Source: Dipylidium caninum (lineage: Eukaryota > Platyhelminthes > Cestoda > Cyclophyllidea > Dipylidiidae). From it: a stretch of 64,000 nt of DNA. A program made the translations under genes and the position numbers. The stretch covers positions 62,001 to 126,000 of the forward strand of contig QEYB01000654.1 in assembly GCA_017562135.1 (NCBI GenBank), given 5' to 3'. This document shows, one piece after another, positions 1 through 12,404 of this stretch (the first letter of the stretch is position 1; every line of letters begins with the position of its first letter). Below the pieces are notes generated by a model. It had not been told where the DNA came from, made no database searches, and saw only the letters and a program-made list of their open reading frames with translations.

Positions 1-3000
1 GGAGAGGCATATTCAAGGGAGAGGCGGCGCTGTCTCCGCCGTTCGCGGTCGGTGGTGCCTTAAAGCGGCCACCTAAAGCGCCACTTAACGCCGACCACCA
101 AGAAGGGGACCCCAGACAGCCTCTCCCCGTGAATCGCGTCCGGGACCTTGGCGACGCAAGAGGGCTGTCGCACAGACTGGCTCGCTTATCGCCGGGAACG
201 GTCCAGCCCTCCTTCCCCCCACCGGGACGGAGGGAAGGCGAGGAGGGAAACGAGGCAGGTGTGTGGAGAAGACGATAATCTTCCCCTCGCCCCTCGCCTC
301 TCGGCCGCCGTCAAGTCCGCGGAGACAATGTCTTCCTCGCCCACGGCCAAGTTGGCGGCGTTGGCGATGAATAATGGGGAAAGTGGGGCAGCCAGTAGGC
401 TGGCGACACGTCATCCGGCGGCGAGGGCGAAGGCTTGTCGACGCCATTAAGCGTGGCCTGAGGGAGGAGTTTCACCGCGCACACAAAAACCGCGAACGCG
501 CAAAGTGCTAAATTTGGCCGCCTGGCGGCCGGTTAGTTCGCCATTCCACCGTCCTCGCCCGCTTTATCGCCTCGTCCAGCGACGTCAGCCCGCTTTTTCC
601 GCGTCATCTCGTCCACGTGGCAGCGTGAGAAGAGCCAAAACATCCACACCTGAGGTCTGTCCGTCTCGGATGCCCCGCGACGGCGCCGGCCGAGGGGCCG
701 CCTGGTCTCCACTAAACGCCGCGTGTCACGAAGGTGGAGGCAGAAAAAGGAGTTGACGGGGCATGAATCGCCTCCGAAGTGGCTCGGTCGGGCAGTCGGG
801 GGTAGCGAAGGCGCCAAAGCTTCGGCATGAGGCGCGGCTCGCGGAGGAGGCGGACAAATCTGCCCGAGATCCACGGCGTCGCGGCCAGCCCGGTCCGACG
901 GAGGCGAGCAGGGCTGGCGGCACCGAGAGTCGAGGGTCGGAGGCCGATACGCGCTGGCCTACTGCGGCAGCCAGCACCGTTCCGTTCCGTTCCGTTCCGC
1001 CCCCCCCCCCCCCTGAAACCGCCCTTCCGCCTCCAGGTGGCGACAAACGACGCTCGCCTTCAGCGGGACGGTCTTCCTGGTGTGCGATTTCTTCGTGGTA
1101 TCCGCAACGAGGATGGAAGCTCCGCGGCCCTATGTCGCACTCCCCCCCCCACCTCCTCCTAGTGTCGGTGGTTGCCCCCAAACTGCGACATCTCGCGTCC
1201 CCCGCCACCGCCACCGTCGACCGCGTTTCGCCGCCCCGCGGCCGCCGCCTCCGCCGGCTAGCCGGCCCCCGCCCCACCGCGCGTTTGTGACGTCCTCCAC
1301 CGTCTAATTTGGGCACGCAGCGTTGCCACTGTGTGACATCTGTGTTCTCCACGGGGCTGTGTGTGTGTGTGTGTGTGTGTGTGAAAATCCACGAGGCGCA
1401 CGTTGACCGCCCCGCGGCGGTGGCTGCGACATCGCTTAGCCTGGGAAAGGCTGCGCATCGCCTCGACTGGCCAGCGAGGTTGGGCTAATTCGCCCTCGGG
1501 GGATCGAACAATCCCTCTACATCCCTCATTTTATAATCCCGACATACTACTCATCAGACGATTTGGGAGTTCAGTAGTATGTGCCTCAGGATTGGAAAAC
1601 AAATGGTTTATTCGTCCCACCGTGGCCTGATTTTGCCATTTTTTCTCGGAGAATGTTAACTAGCCGACGTGGCCAGGGGAATGGCCATATCGAGCCTTTA
1701 CAGGAGTTCCAGTTGCCAGTTTAAAACTTAAAGGCAATGCTTAAAATCGGGTGCCCGTTAAGTTCCTAGCAGCGGTCAGTTGGGTCGAAAATGCCAAACT
1801 TCCTCGTGAGGCTCCTCGACAAGGCGAATGTGCGTCGAGCCGAAGTGGGACAATTCGTGGACCCCTTTTTGGCCCGCAGGCGACGAATAGACGCCGCGCG
1901 TGAAAGACCGATGACAAAAATCGGACGTGAAATCTTGCAACAACTGACGAGACGCCTCGCCAGACGAAGTAATTGCATCCAAGAGACCCTCGCTTTCGAC
2001 GACCGACGAAAAAGACCTCCTGCGAGTTGTGGATCACCTCGCCTCGCCGCTGCGCGGCGTGGTGCTGTCGCCTCAGCCGTCCGATGGGTCCGGACGCGGG
2101 GAATGGAGGCAGCTGCTGCATTCGCCACGGCCACCGCGAGGAGGCCGCCCATTTCCCCTCCCTTTTTTTGCGTTTCCCACTCCGGACGGCGGGTGGTCCT
2201 CGGTGGGCATCTGCACAGCGTTGCGGTTGCCCCCTGGGCCGCCCGAATGCGCAGTCGCCCCGAAAACCGGTCACTCTTCGCCCGCCCTCTGGCCCGGCCG
2301 AGTGGTCGAGTCGCCGGGAGGTTGCGGCGTGGGAAGAGGGGCGGACATTGTCCATTTCTACCTGTCCCTTTTCGAGGGGACGTTTTTTGCGTGACTTAAC
2401 ACGCTCACATCGCCTCCATTCGCCGGACAGGGCGGACACACGATCAGGCGGGCTCAAAACAGTGCCGCTCTGCCGCTGGGGACGGACAATGCGCCCGGCG
2501 GGAGGCGGTGTGGCGGGCCGGGGGGCAAGGGGGTCGACCAAGGGAGTCCACGTGGTGAGGGAGGTCAGAAGGAGACCGCTCTGATCTCCGCTCCTCCCGC
2601 GACCCCCTCGACGCCGTCGCCGAGTTCCACCGGGATCCGCCGAGGACCGAAGATTGCGTCCACGACCACCACGCTAGTTCGGACGTGTGGCACGAGCCTC
2701 GGGAGGCCGGTGTCGCGCAAGAGCCTCAGCACAACGTGGTCCTCGTGTGGGCGTCGCCGCGACTTCGGCGTGACCCGGACAGAACGGCTTCCACCGAAAT
2801 ATCCTCCTTCAACGCGGCAGAGTGCAGAGTCGGTCGCAACGCCCTACCAGCTGGCTGCTTGTAGCGTCCGAACCCGAAACGGAAGAAGGTGGTGAAACCG
2901 TCCCCAGAAGGGCTCAGGCCCCGTTCCTTCCAGTGTTCGGCCCCTTTCGGGCTAAAAAAGCCCCGACAATGTGGTTTATCCTAATTCCTCTCGGCTAAAT

Positions 3001-3386
3001 CGGGCCGGACTCTTGAATTGAGGGAGCGGGAGGGGAGAGGTGGCGGTGAGAGGCGGAGGGGAGGAAATCGAGAGAGAGATAGAATTAGCCAATGAGAATC
3101 GCCTTTCGCCTTTCCGACTCAGCCCCTGACTTTAATATGATTGGTGGGAAAGGAGAGGGCGGTCGAAGGCAGGCGGTAACGAGGGCGAAGGGGACCAGGC
3201 ATTTCTTTTCCACCCCATCGCGTCTGAAGCCTCTTAAACGATATAAAACTGTGTCCAAGCCACGTATTTTAAAAAAATGACGAAAAATTCCCATCCGCGA
3301 GGGGATGGTCATCGGGCAGGGTGCAGGCCACAGAGAGGCGAGGGGATATAAAGGAGGTTGGGGGGGGGGGAGGCGACTGGACTCAC
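1..3386. other. GC-rich stretch without a recognised gene
   Basis: Open frames occur on both strands here, but they overlap freely, are rich in Arg, Pro, Gly and Ser, and match no family I recognise, as expected by chance at this GC content. Runs of C or G of eight or more bases occur, for example near 1,000. Further minus-strand exons of the gene that starts at 3,543 could lie here, but I could not identify one by phase and splice sites. Confidence 0.5.
1359..1383. repeat. (GT)n microsatellite
   Basis: About 12 uninterrupted GT units are visible. It lies in GC-rich sequence with no recognised gene. Confidence 0.9.
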
Positions 3387-3543
3387 AGTAGAGTGTTTCA
3401 TTGCGATGGCGGAACCAGACGGTGACGTCGACACGGTGGCCCTCCTGGTCCACCATCTCCCCGCCCACCCGGAGCACTTGGCTGTCTCGGTTGTTGTTGC
3501 TGTCCTGGCAGACGACATTCATTACTGCTACGCCCGCGGACAT
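3387..3543 (-). CDS. Probable first coding exon of an unidentified minus-strand gene
   Basis: On the minus strand an ATG at 3,543-3,541 opens a frame of 52 codons plus one base. It ends at 3,387 against a strong donor (GTGAGT). Codons strongly prefer G or C in third position, and the peptide is not low-complexity: it contains NVVCQDSNNNRDSQVLRVGG and later DVTVWFRHRNETLY. The frame is also open upstream, so the true start could be further 5'. I do not recognise the family. Downstream exons would lie below 3,387 and may extend past the window edge; none was identified. A CCAAT/E-box cluster 300-400 bp upstream supports a start in this orientation. Confidence 0.45.
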
Positions 3544-3834
3544 GTCGCCGTCGGAGAAGGGATGGAGTGAGGAGGAGATCAGTAAAAAGGAGAAAACCCC
3601 AAAAGAGCGATGGAAACAGAAACACCAACGCGCGAGAAAAAGGCCGATTCGGTGGCAACTTCTCCAACTGACGGTTGTGGTGTCGACACCGAAGATGGAT
3701 GCTTTTATTGTGCCTCGACTTCTTCCTCTTCCCTCCTCCTCTCTCACGGCTACTTCGCTCTTTCTGTCGCTGTGTGTGTGTGCTGATGCGTGTATGCTTG
3801 TTGGCTGGCGATCGACGCGACCGACCAATGGGAG

Positions 3835-3944
3835 ACGCGGAGGCGGGTGCACGCGCGCGGCGCGTCGCGAGGACAAGCGGAGGCCGCTGATTGGCTGCTC
3901 GTCTGACTGACCGACTGACGGACGGTGATGTGGGCTGTCACGTG
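3835..3944 (-). promoter_or_regulatory. CCAAT/E-box promoter-like cluster
   Basis: A CCAAT at 3,835-3,839, an inverted CCAAT (ATTGG) at 3,890-3,894 and a CACGTG E-box at 3,939-3,944 sit in CpG-rich sequence. They lie upstream of the minus-strand exon starting at 3,543. The motifs are seen; promoter function is inferred. Confidence 0.35.
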
Positions 3945-6038
3945 CCTCGCGTGGGGATGATGCTCGGCGTCACTCGTTGGTGCCGCAGAGAAGCGCACAA
4001 AAGAAATGAAAATAAAATAAAGTAGAATGAATCGGAAGACCAATTGGCACTCAGATCGGACAGTTGAACGCTCGGCGACGTCTTTCCCCCTGCCCGCGTA
4101 AATGCTTTCCCCCCCCCCCGGAGGAGGCGGGTGCTGAGGGGGGAGGTCCAGACGGTGTCTCGGATGACTTTTTGGAAGACTGAACAATATCTTGCCGGTT
4201 TGGGCCAATCAAATGGTATCCCCACCGCCCACGGACCACCAAACTACTCTCGGACACCGAAGAGGAGAGGCCTACGGCGAAATCCACTCATCCCGCGCCT
4301 TGCCTCCCCGCCTTCCCCCCCCAAACCCCAAAGCTCTCGTACTGTTTCTTCACTTAACGTGGACTATTCTAATGACGATGATTCAACTTCAGAAAAAAAT
4401 CGGTCTTCGGAGGTGGGCGGCAGCCGATCTGCCTCCTCCGACGCAGCCGCCAGCGCACCCGGGGCTTGGACACTCGAGACGAGCCAAATGACAGACGAAT
4501 GAGGGGCGACGCGTTGCCGTCTTCTACTGCCGCAGACGGGAGTTTCGGCAGGCGAATGAATGTCGACAGGGGCAAAGTGTTTCCCCCTCCCGCCCTCCCC
4601 TCCACGCAATGCCATCCAGAGACGGCGTAATGCGGGCCTGGCCCGACCCGGAGGAGTTTACGACGGAGCCTCGCAGGGTCGCGTCCGCCCCGGAAGGAGG
4701 CGCTTCTCTGACAGTGCAGCAGGGCGGAGTCGAGGCGACGCACTGCGCACCTTCAAAGGACGAGCTGTCGACGCGGAGGACGCCGGGTTGAGGCTGTGGG
4801 AGTGATGGGAGGAGGCGAGGCTCCATTTTCAGTCCCCCACTTTCCGGCGCGATGCCACTTTCCGTCTCCGCTCCCAGGAGACGCCTCCGCGCAGACTCGG
4901 TGGGTTGAAGCGGCGTCTGGAGACGAGTTGAGGCTGCAGGGGGCGGCGCAGACTCAAGTCAACACTGCCGCCGGAGTCTGTGCTTCCCCTCCCCGCCGCC
5001 CCGACGACGCCCGCCTGGTGGGAGCCGCGAGACGCTTTGCGACGCCGCAGAGACACCAAGGGGAAAGCGAGTCGGTGTCGCTGCCTCTCGAACCTTCCGC
5101 GAGTTGCGTCGGCAATTCACCTCGCCTCGGACGGGCCAAAGTCCCGCTTGGCGCAGACGATCTGCTCGAGGATAACCAATAAATGCGGCCGCTGACGCAG
5201 CCTGCTTCCCGCCATCGGCCCCCCCCCCTCGCCCACCCGCCAAATGTCCGAGTGTCAGAGAGGTAAAAAAGGCGTGGAGCGCCCGAGGGCGAGAGGAGTT
5301 GACAATCTCTCAACCTGACAACGTGTCACTGCCTAATGAGTGCGACAGCCAACCACTTGACACGTCACCGACGGCGACGCGGATGCGGCAACGCGGCGGG
5401 GGGGGGTGGACGCCCTCCGGCCGCCATTGCGCGCGGGGAGGAGGGAAGGGACGCTTCCCACCGCAATGACACTTTGACAGGCGCAGCGTCCTCTGCGTCG
5501 CCGTCGCCGTCGCCGTCACCATCCTCATCATCGCGAGGAGCGGTTGACTTGGAGAACTGACGACAGGGTGGAAGAGGTGGAATTTAATCGCCAAGCGAGA
5601 CGGCGGAGGAGACCGCCGAACACGTGGCGTCAGACCGCCCGCTCCGCTCCGCCCTCGCGTCACACCCGACGGCGGGAGACAGCGTCGGGCGAGCGCGCCG
5701 AGGAGAAAAAGTCGCTTCTTCACGAGGGAATTCGTCTCCGCCTCCTCCTCCGCCCGGTCGCCCACTTTGGACGTGGAGCTGCGCGTCGCAGCATTTTCGA
5801 CCGCCAGACAAACGACACTCCACTCGGACGTGCCGAGGTCGCCTTCCGGGCGTGGGTGGGGCGGCGGCGGCCCCGGTCTCACGCCGCTCCGCCCACCGAC
5901 TTGCCTCGGAGGTGGGGACGAGGCGCAGAGGAGCTCGCAGCGCGTCGATGCGACGTCACGTCTCCACACCGCCGGCTTCGCCGCAAGACGAGGCGGGGCA
6001 AAGTCCGACTGATCCCCGCGAGGGCCAAGGGAGAGTCG

Positions 6039-6106
6039 GGGCGATCCTCGATGTCCTCCAAGACGCCTCGTCCGCGAGTCACTCCGAAATCTGGCCGTGG
6101 CGGGGG
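6039..6106 (-). repeat. Diverged duplicate segment, copy 1
   Basis: This stretch matches 7,512-7,579 at about 60 of 68 positions, including 27 identical bases at the left end. Weaker similarity continues to about 6,210. On the minus strand both copies read in the same frame as PDFGVT-x-GR-x-VLEDIEDRP, with RQ-x-ERL slightly upstream. Most codon differences between copies fall at third positions. It could be a relic of a mobile element or a duplicated exon; the family is unknown. Confidence 0.6.
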
Positions 6107-7511
6107 AACGGTGTCCCCAAGCCGTTCTATTTGCCGTCGTCTCTGTCCAGAAGATGCTGGTGGCTGTGGCTCCGGGGGGGGGGCGGGGGCGGACAGGGCG
6201 ATCACCTCGCGGCCTGTCTCGGCCTCGCCTGTCCGAGCGACCTGAGGGCGACTGGAATGGCCGAGGTGGCCACCTCTCGACTCTGAACGCCTTCTGCAGC
6301 AGCATCCACAAAGTCGGACAGGACGGCGACTCTGCCACCGCACGTTCTCGAGTCTCACTCCACTGCCGTCTCACTTTCACCACCACAGTCCTATTTCAGC
6401 GGAAAGGATCCACCTGCCGGTCACCTTAGCCCAGTAAAGTTTGTCCGAGCAGCGTGGATTGGCCGATCCTCCTCGTCAGCACTGCCGCGCCCGCCGCCAC
6501 GCCCACCCGCCCCCCTCCCCGCCAGTCTGCGAGACAGTCGAGCGAGCGATGGGCGAGAATATCACTGCCATGGTATTTCTGAGGTGCACCGAGACGGAAA
6601 ACGGGCTGGCATTTTACTGCAACACACAAAAATCCCCGTTCCACTGACGCAGCGGACATTTGGCCGCCCCGCAAAAGCCCCCGCCGCCCTTCGCCCGCCG
6701 ACCGCCACTCCCAGGCTCCGTGGAGTGGACTGGCGCGAGGCGGGGAGTAGACGGCTGCGGTCCCCAGTCTCCCTGGGAGAGAACCTCAAGAGGTCCACAG
6801 GCCTCCCGCCACCACCACCACCTCCGCGAGGGCGCCCGACCCACCGCCGGGGCCCGTGGACGCCCGACGACCGTCCTGGCGAGGCAGACGCGGAGGGGGC
6901 TTGTCCCGCTGCCCCAGACTTCCAGCAGGGCAGTCAGGCGTTATTCACGAGGGATCCTCGAGCCCGCCACCCTCTGGTCTGCCCTCGTGGCAGTAAAGAT
7001 GGAGGAAGAAGAAGAGGAGGATGAAGAAGAAGGAGAAGTTTCCCGTTTGCTTTGAAGTAGTCAAAGATGGGAGGGCAAAAACCACCGGGGCCGGTGATTC
7101 AGCGCCCACGAAATTGCCGTGGAGGGTGATAAATTGGCTGGTGCCTCAGAGGAGCACCCTCGCAGCCCGCCAATTCGTCCCCCCCCCCTGCCCCCCCCCG
7201 GACGAAAAACATGTCGATTACCCCAGTCTCTGGGCCGTTTGGGTGTCTGTCTGCCGCGTCGCGAGACACTTGGGCGAATCCGGAGTGGAGAGCTGCGCGT
7301 CGGGGGACCAGGCTGGGCGGTGAGGCGCGAGGGCGTTAACATCCCGTCCCCGAGGTCGGACACGCCGAAGGGGCTGTCGCGCCAGAGCCACGCCAACCGC
7401 GTCGGACGGGAGCGAGTCGCCGGGGGGAAGAAGGTCGGCCTGCTGCTGTCTCGAAGACTTGCGACCGGAGGCGATTCGGGAAGGCAGTTCAAGCACCATC
7501 CGCCTGATTTT

Positions 7512-7579
7512 GGGCGATCCTCGATGTCCTCCAAGACGTTTCGCCCGCCCGTCACCCCAAAATCTGGCCCTGGCGGGGG
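7512..7579 (-). repeat. Diverged duplicate segment, copy 2
   Basis: Partner of 6,039-6,106. Minus-strand reading is PDFGVTGGRNVLEDIEDRP, inside a 243-codon open frame (7,061-7,792). No splice site or start could be assigned with confidence, so it is not called a gene. Confidence 0.6.
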
Positions 7580-7919
7580 TGGGGGTGGGGGCGAGCCGGG
7601 AGGGATTCTCGAAAGGCGTTCCGTTTGCCGAGGTGGCATGCGAGACACTCTCGGGGGCCGAGCCGGCCCTCCTGACTTCTCGTCACGAAGGCGCTGGCAG
7701 CCGTGGCCTCGAGGGGGCGGATGGGGCGATCGCCCTTGTGGCGGAGGGGGGGGGGCGGCGACAGGCAAGTTGAGTATTTTACCCATTACCACCTCCGCCT
7801 TAACACTCGCTCTAACTGGGAATCAGTTCTGACGAGGCGCACTTTGACAAAACGAGGGAATTAAAAAAAAAATACATCTCTTTTTTTACCGCATTTTGGG
7901 GGCAGTTATTGACTCCTTC

Positions 7920-7948
<29 letters not shown>
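7920..7948. repeat. (CA)n microsatellite
   Basis: About 14 CA units, followed by more CA-rich and CACG-rich sequence up to about 8,180. Confidence 0.9.
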
Positions 7949-7952
<4 letters not shown>

Positions 7953-8153
7953 GCAAACCTTCGCATACAAATAAATATGACATGGGCATGCAGCTTGACA
8001 TTTAACCGAACATACACACCCACCCACACACGCACACCCGCAGACGGACAAAGTTGTGTGGGGAGGAGAGGGAAGGGAATATCATCGCAACGCGGTTTAT
8101 GCCTGCGGCTACGACAGCAGCATCAACTGATACGCACGCTGATACGCACGCAC

Positions 8154-8344
8154 GCATGCGCGCACGCGCGTACGCACACGTTAATGCGGAAGTGCGCACG
8201 TGATAGCATCGACGCCCACGCACGCGGTAAATCGATTTGCCCATCTGCAGTGCCACTTGCCCTGCTCTGATTGGCTCAGCGTCGGGTGGCACGTGCGCAC
8301 GCATTCAGGCGGTTACGCGTGCTCTGCGCGACCAAAGATGGCGG
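8154..8344 (+). promoter_or_regulatory. CpG promoter-like cluster (NRF1, CCAAT, E-box, YY1-type motifs)
   Basis: In order: GCATGCGC (NRF1-like) at 8,154-8,161, ATTGG (inverted CCAAT) at 8,270-8,274, CACGTG at 8,290-8,295, and AAGATGGCGG (YY1-type, plus orientation) at 8,335-8,344. This combination is typical of CpG-island promoters in animals. No coding gene starts beside it: the ATG inside the YY1-type motif opens only 22 codons. It may be a distal promoter or non-coding first exon of the FERM gene at 12.8 kb, or belong to an unannotated transcript. Confidence 0.35.
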
Positions 8345-11300
8345 ATATCGGGCTAAAAATACACACATGCACACACCTGGCGAATGTGATGACCGAAGAC
8401 CGATGACATCCACCTATCCATCCGCTGCTGGGGGAGTGGTTGGGCACACCGGGCGTGTGCACTTGTTCTTTCCCCCTCTCTCGCCGCATGCAAATGGTCT
8501 CGCGGGGAAGGGGAAGTTTGAACATCTGGGCTAGGATGATAATAAGGCTGATAGGCTCCCCGAGGCATAATGAAAGGGCGAAGGGCCACAAGGACTGCTG
8601 TTATTTAGCTTAAGTGTACCTCACGCCACCACTCCCCCTTTACCGAGTGCTCACCCTCGCGGCGGCCTACGGCAGATCATGTCGGTCCAGTGAAATGCCC
8701 ACTCGAAGTGAGGGGAAAGTCGACGAAAGTGGGCCTCTTAACGCTCGCATTCGGGGCTTATAGTCGGCCGAGAAAATGAGCTCCTCACCGCACAGAAAAG
8801 TAGTGAACTTCACGCAGGGTGAAGCAGCTCCATGATGTCGTGGTTGACAGTCAGGTCGTCCGCCTGTCGTCTCCATTTCAAGCATAGTTGGGCGCGGAAT
8901 GAGTCCCAGAGCAAAAGCGCCAAAATCACCTCAAATGGGAGATTTTCGAACTGGTCATGGAGACCGCCCACTCCACTTGTCCCCCTTGCGTGGTTAACAC
9001 CGTTCCAGATTTTTTTGGTCGAAGCCTTCCGTTAAGCGCAAATGCCTAATTTTGTGGGACAAAAGAGACTTTTAGCCAAATTATGGGAGACTTCACGTAG
9101 AACTCTGCAACTCTGCACCACAAAAAAGTAGCGATTCGCGAGGAACGACTGGCAAATCACCACAAAGGGGCAATAAACTCCAACCTCACCCGCCACGAAA
9201 GCAAGATTTACGAATGAATTTGTGGAAATTGGACATTTCCAACCAAGGCGTGGACGCCAGATTGATTCCTCGAGCACGAGAGCCAAAGCCGCGGGTGAGG
9301 GAAGCCTGTCTCTAAGCGTTTTCATACGTAACTACGACTCAAGCTCGTTTAATTTTTGAAAGTGAGCTGGATACAAGGGAGCATTTTCTTCTTCCCACAG
9401 AAAACTGTGATGTCAACTTCAATTACTCTCCTTTTTAATGGCGACTACTGCCTTTCAAGCAAATGTTATTAACAACAGAGAGAGTCGGAGTTTATGGCTA
9501 TCAGATTCTCATCGAAGTAACTTTGGCAGTGAGAATGACCAGTGCAGGAAATGCAACTATTGACTCCGAAGGAGGAATGTGGACAGGCACACCACAATTT
9601 CATTCAACAACGTGACCCCTCCCGTTTTCGTTCAAATCAGTAAGGGTTTTAGCGCATCAAAAAGACCATTGGGCACTTAAACTTTCCTCCTGTTCTACAA
9701 ATATTAAGATTAATTATCCATTTCGATGCCACAGAGTGGGCGGGATGGTTTTCTTATTGGTTCTTTAACTTAAACGATGATAAGAGGCTCAGTAATATCA
9801 AAGCGCATTGCCCAGGAGGGAATATGGGGAGGAAAGAAAGTGTGTACAAAGTAAGAGCGGAAACATAACATAATTAAAGCAAAAGCAGTGGCATTATATC
9901 CTACCTTTTTTAAATGAATATTGCTATAAGTCTTTATTAATTGGTGTCGTAATGTTAGGAAAATTATTATCACAATGTTCTCGCAAGAAAGAACAATATT
10001 AATCTTGGTCACCGCCAGCTTTGAGGTAACACCCTGACGAAAATACGAAAAGGCACAAGCATTTTGGAGTACAAAAGGAGATTCTGCTAAGTTCCCGACT
10101 ATTGTTTTTGAAATGTTTCCGTCGTCTTAAACGGCCTTCATTTTCTTTGCTTTAAAATGTTCAAATATTTTCTATCAATATAATTTACTGCTTTTTAAAA
10201 CACTGGATTAAAACAGATTGGGATGCATATTGTTTTGTTTGAGTTTGTTGCGGTCGGAAACCTACTCTGTGACGACTTTGAAAAGGCTGTATCCTTTGGG
10301 AGAAATGGGCTTTATCGGTGACCGTGCATCTGCCTTCGTACATACGTCTTAAGAAAGATTGAATATCGTGTAACTTTACCGCGCATCTTCCATGGGTTTA
10401 AAGTAAGTGTGAAATTTACACTTAAATGATCTGGGTGTGTGCATTTCCATTTGCGCAGCCTACATAAAAGTGACACATATATACTTAAGTCTTGCCAGAC
10501 AGTCATAAAAAAGATCGTTATAAACCGAAACGCCGTGTTTAAATACTAATTTAATTAACTGTTTTTACAAAACAGCTGAACTTTATGTAATAACTGCAAC
10601 CCATTTTTATTTGCTTGTAAACATTTATCACATAATGCATAAATCACTTACACTAATACGATGACAGGGCATTTGTTTAATGTAGAATAAGTACATTTGA
10701 ATTTTTAATGCTTGGAAGGAGATTTATTTCCCCTCCCCCCCTACGTGCATGCAGTTTTATGGATACTTGTTGAAAAATGTTTTCATGAAATTTTTTAATA
10801 TTTCAGTAAAATATTCACTTGTCTGATTTTTTTAACTTCTCACGTTAAACTACGCCATGTAAGGTGGGCTGGAATCAGTAAAATGTGGAAGAGTAAACAT
10901 TTTCTCTCTCCTGCAATCTGAATTGCCACCATTTGGATTTGGATGCCTTAGTGTGAAAGAAGAAAGATGCTCTAATTCCCGAGTTAATCACGCTTGTAAA
11001 TTACTCCTTCTTGGGGCATCCGGGTTAAGGTCTTTGTGGTGGTATGCGCCACTTGGTTCAAGCCCATCGAGACGTGGTGTATGAGGAGATGAAAACCAAG
11101 GAACCATCGCAATAATCCCTACCCGCGATTAGGTGGAGCGAAAGGCTTTGGAAATGGGACGAAGTGGGCGAAAGTCAGCGCAGGCACCCCCAACGGGAAG
11201 GAACAAGCGAGTCCTACTGGCTGGCGTATTCGACGTGAATCGGTTTAAGTGGGGATGTTGCCTGTGAGGCGCATGACTCTCGATTGTCGAGGAGCATCCA

Positions 11301-12404
11301 TGCGCGTGACTTGGCACGTCTCCGCACGCAGTGATGTGATTGGCTCATTGAACAGCCGAATGTGGCACCATTCATGCCGTTTGAGGCCTGAACTGGTCAG
11401 CAGAGAAATTGGGACCAAATACTCCCTACAAGCACTGGCAAGTGCCGGATGATTCGAGTAGGAGAAGATGCCTCCCTGCTGCGTTTAAGCGGAGGGCAGA
11501 CTCGTTGGCGTTGGAGAAAAAGGACAAAGTTTGTCCTGAGGATATTTTCACTTCACACGTACTTTCATCGCTTCACAAGGACTGTCTTAAGGAACATCGT
11601 GAGAACGCGTCATGACATGCCCGCCGCCCTTCTCTCCGCTCCAGTTTGGACAGGACCGATCAGACAGGGAGCCCAGAACCGATGCGATCACGACAGGCGC
11701 TTCATCAGGTGCTTACGATCGAGAAATCTGGACGAGGCGACGGTTTCACAGCATCTCGGGGGGGGGGCGGAGGAGGGGTGACAGACGTCTGCGTCCGTCT
11801 TAATTGCCTGTGCAGCGTGAGTGGAACGTCAAAGTCACTTGGTTTGACTTCTCGCAGAGGAGATGAGGTTGCAGACTTCTATGACTAACGGTAGATCCCG
11901 TGGGATGGTAAAGGCCTGGCGGAACAAAGATTCCTCTTTTTAGAGGCGCGTTTATAGGCTTAACATTCCTCACGTCGGGATGATTTCCCCGTGGCCGATT
12001 TGCTTCATCAACCTTCGTCGTGGACATACCTTCGTCCACGAAATTCCCTCCTCCTCGAAGAATCAAGTGTGGCGGGCGGTCAGAAAAGGGAGAGTTCTGC
12101 GAATGCCGGAGAACGTCGTCTGTCCCGCAGCTCGCGTCGCTGTGATGGCCTCAGCCGCGGAGCATCGGGATGCCGAGGAGGAGGCGGAGGAGACAGGGTG
12201 ATCGTGCTCTTCCACCGGCCGCGGATCGCTGCCACCGGCCTCCCTCCATCTGCCTTTGTTCAGGCACATTTGACAGACGGTTGCTAGGGCCACAGAGCAT
12301 GTGGCCGTACAATGGCCCGACACCCTCGTGCCAGGCATCGGAGGCGGGCTGTCCGCCGCCGCCGCCCCCTCCACCCGCCGCGCAGCCTCCCTTGCCGTGG
12401 GCGT
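8345..12404. other. Intergenic, AT-rich core, no gene seen
   Basis: Composition falls to AT-rich between about 9,300 and 11,000 and rises again after 11,100. Open frames are short and show no recognisable motif. An inverted CCAAT near 11,340 stands alone. Confidence 0.6.

Larger units (their letters stand above)
3945..8153. other. GC-rich stretch, no firm gene
   Basis: No exon chain was recognised on either strand. Long open frames exist in most frames, as expected for this composition. The notable content is a pair of related segments (about 6,039 and 7,512), homopolymer G or C runs (about 5,400, 6,175, 7,175) and a CA repeat near 7,920. Confidence 0.45.

Noticed and set aside
726..8051. 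Numerous 70-240 codon open frames in GC-rich sequence
   Set aside because: They overlap on both strands, are dominated by Arg, Pro, Gly and Ser, and lack recognisable motifs or consistent splice sites. Only the 3,387-3,543 exon and the 6.0/7.5 kb pair were kept for attention.
11020..11085. tRNA-like B-box (GGTTCAAGCCC)
   Set aside because: No acceptable A-box or paired cloverleaf arms could be drawn around it.
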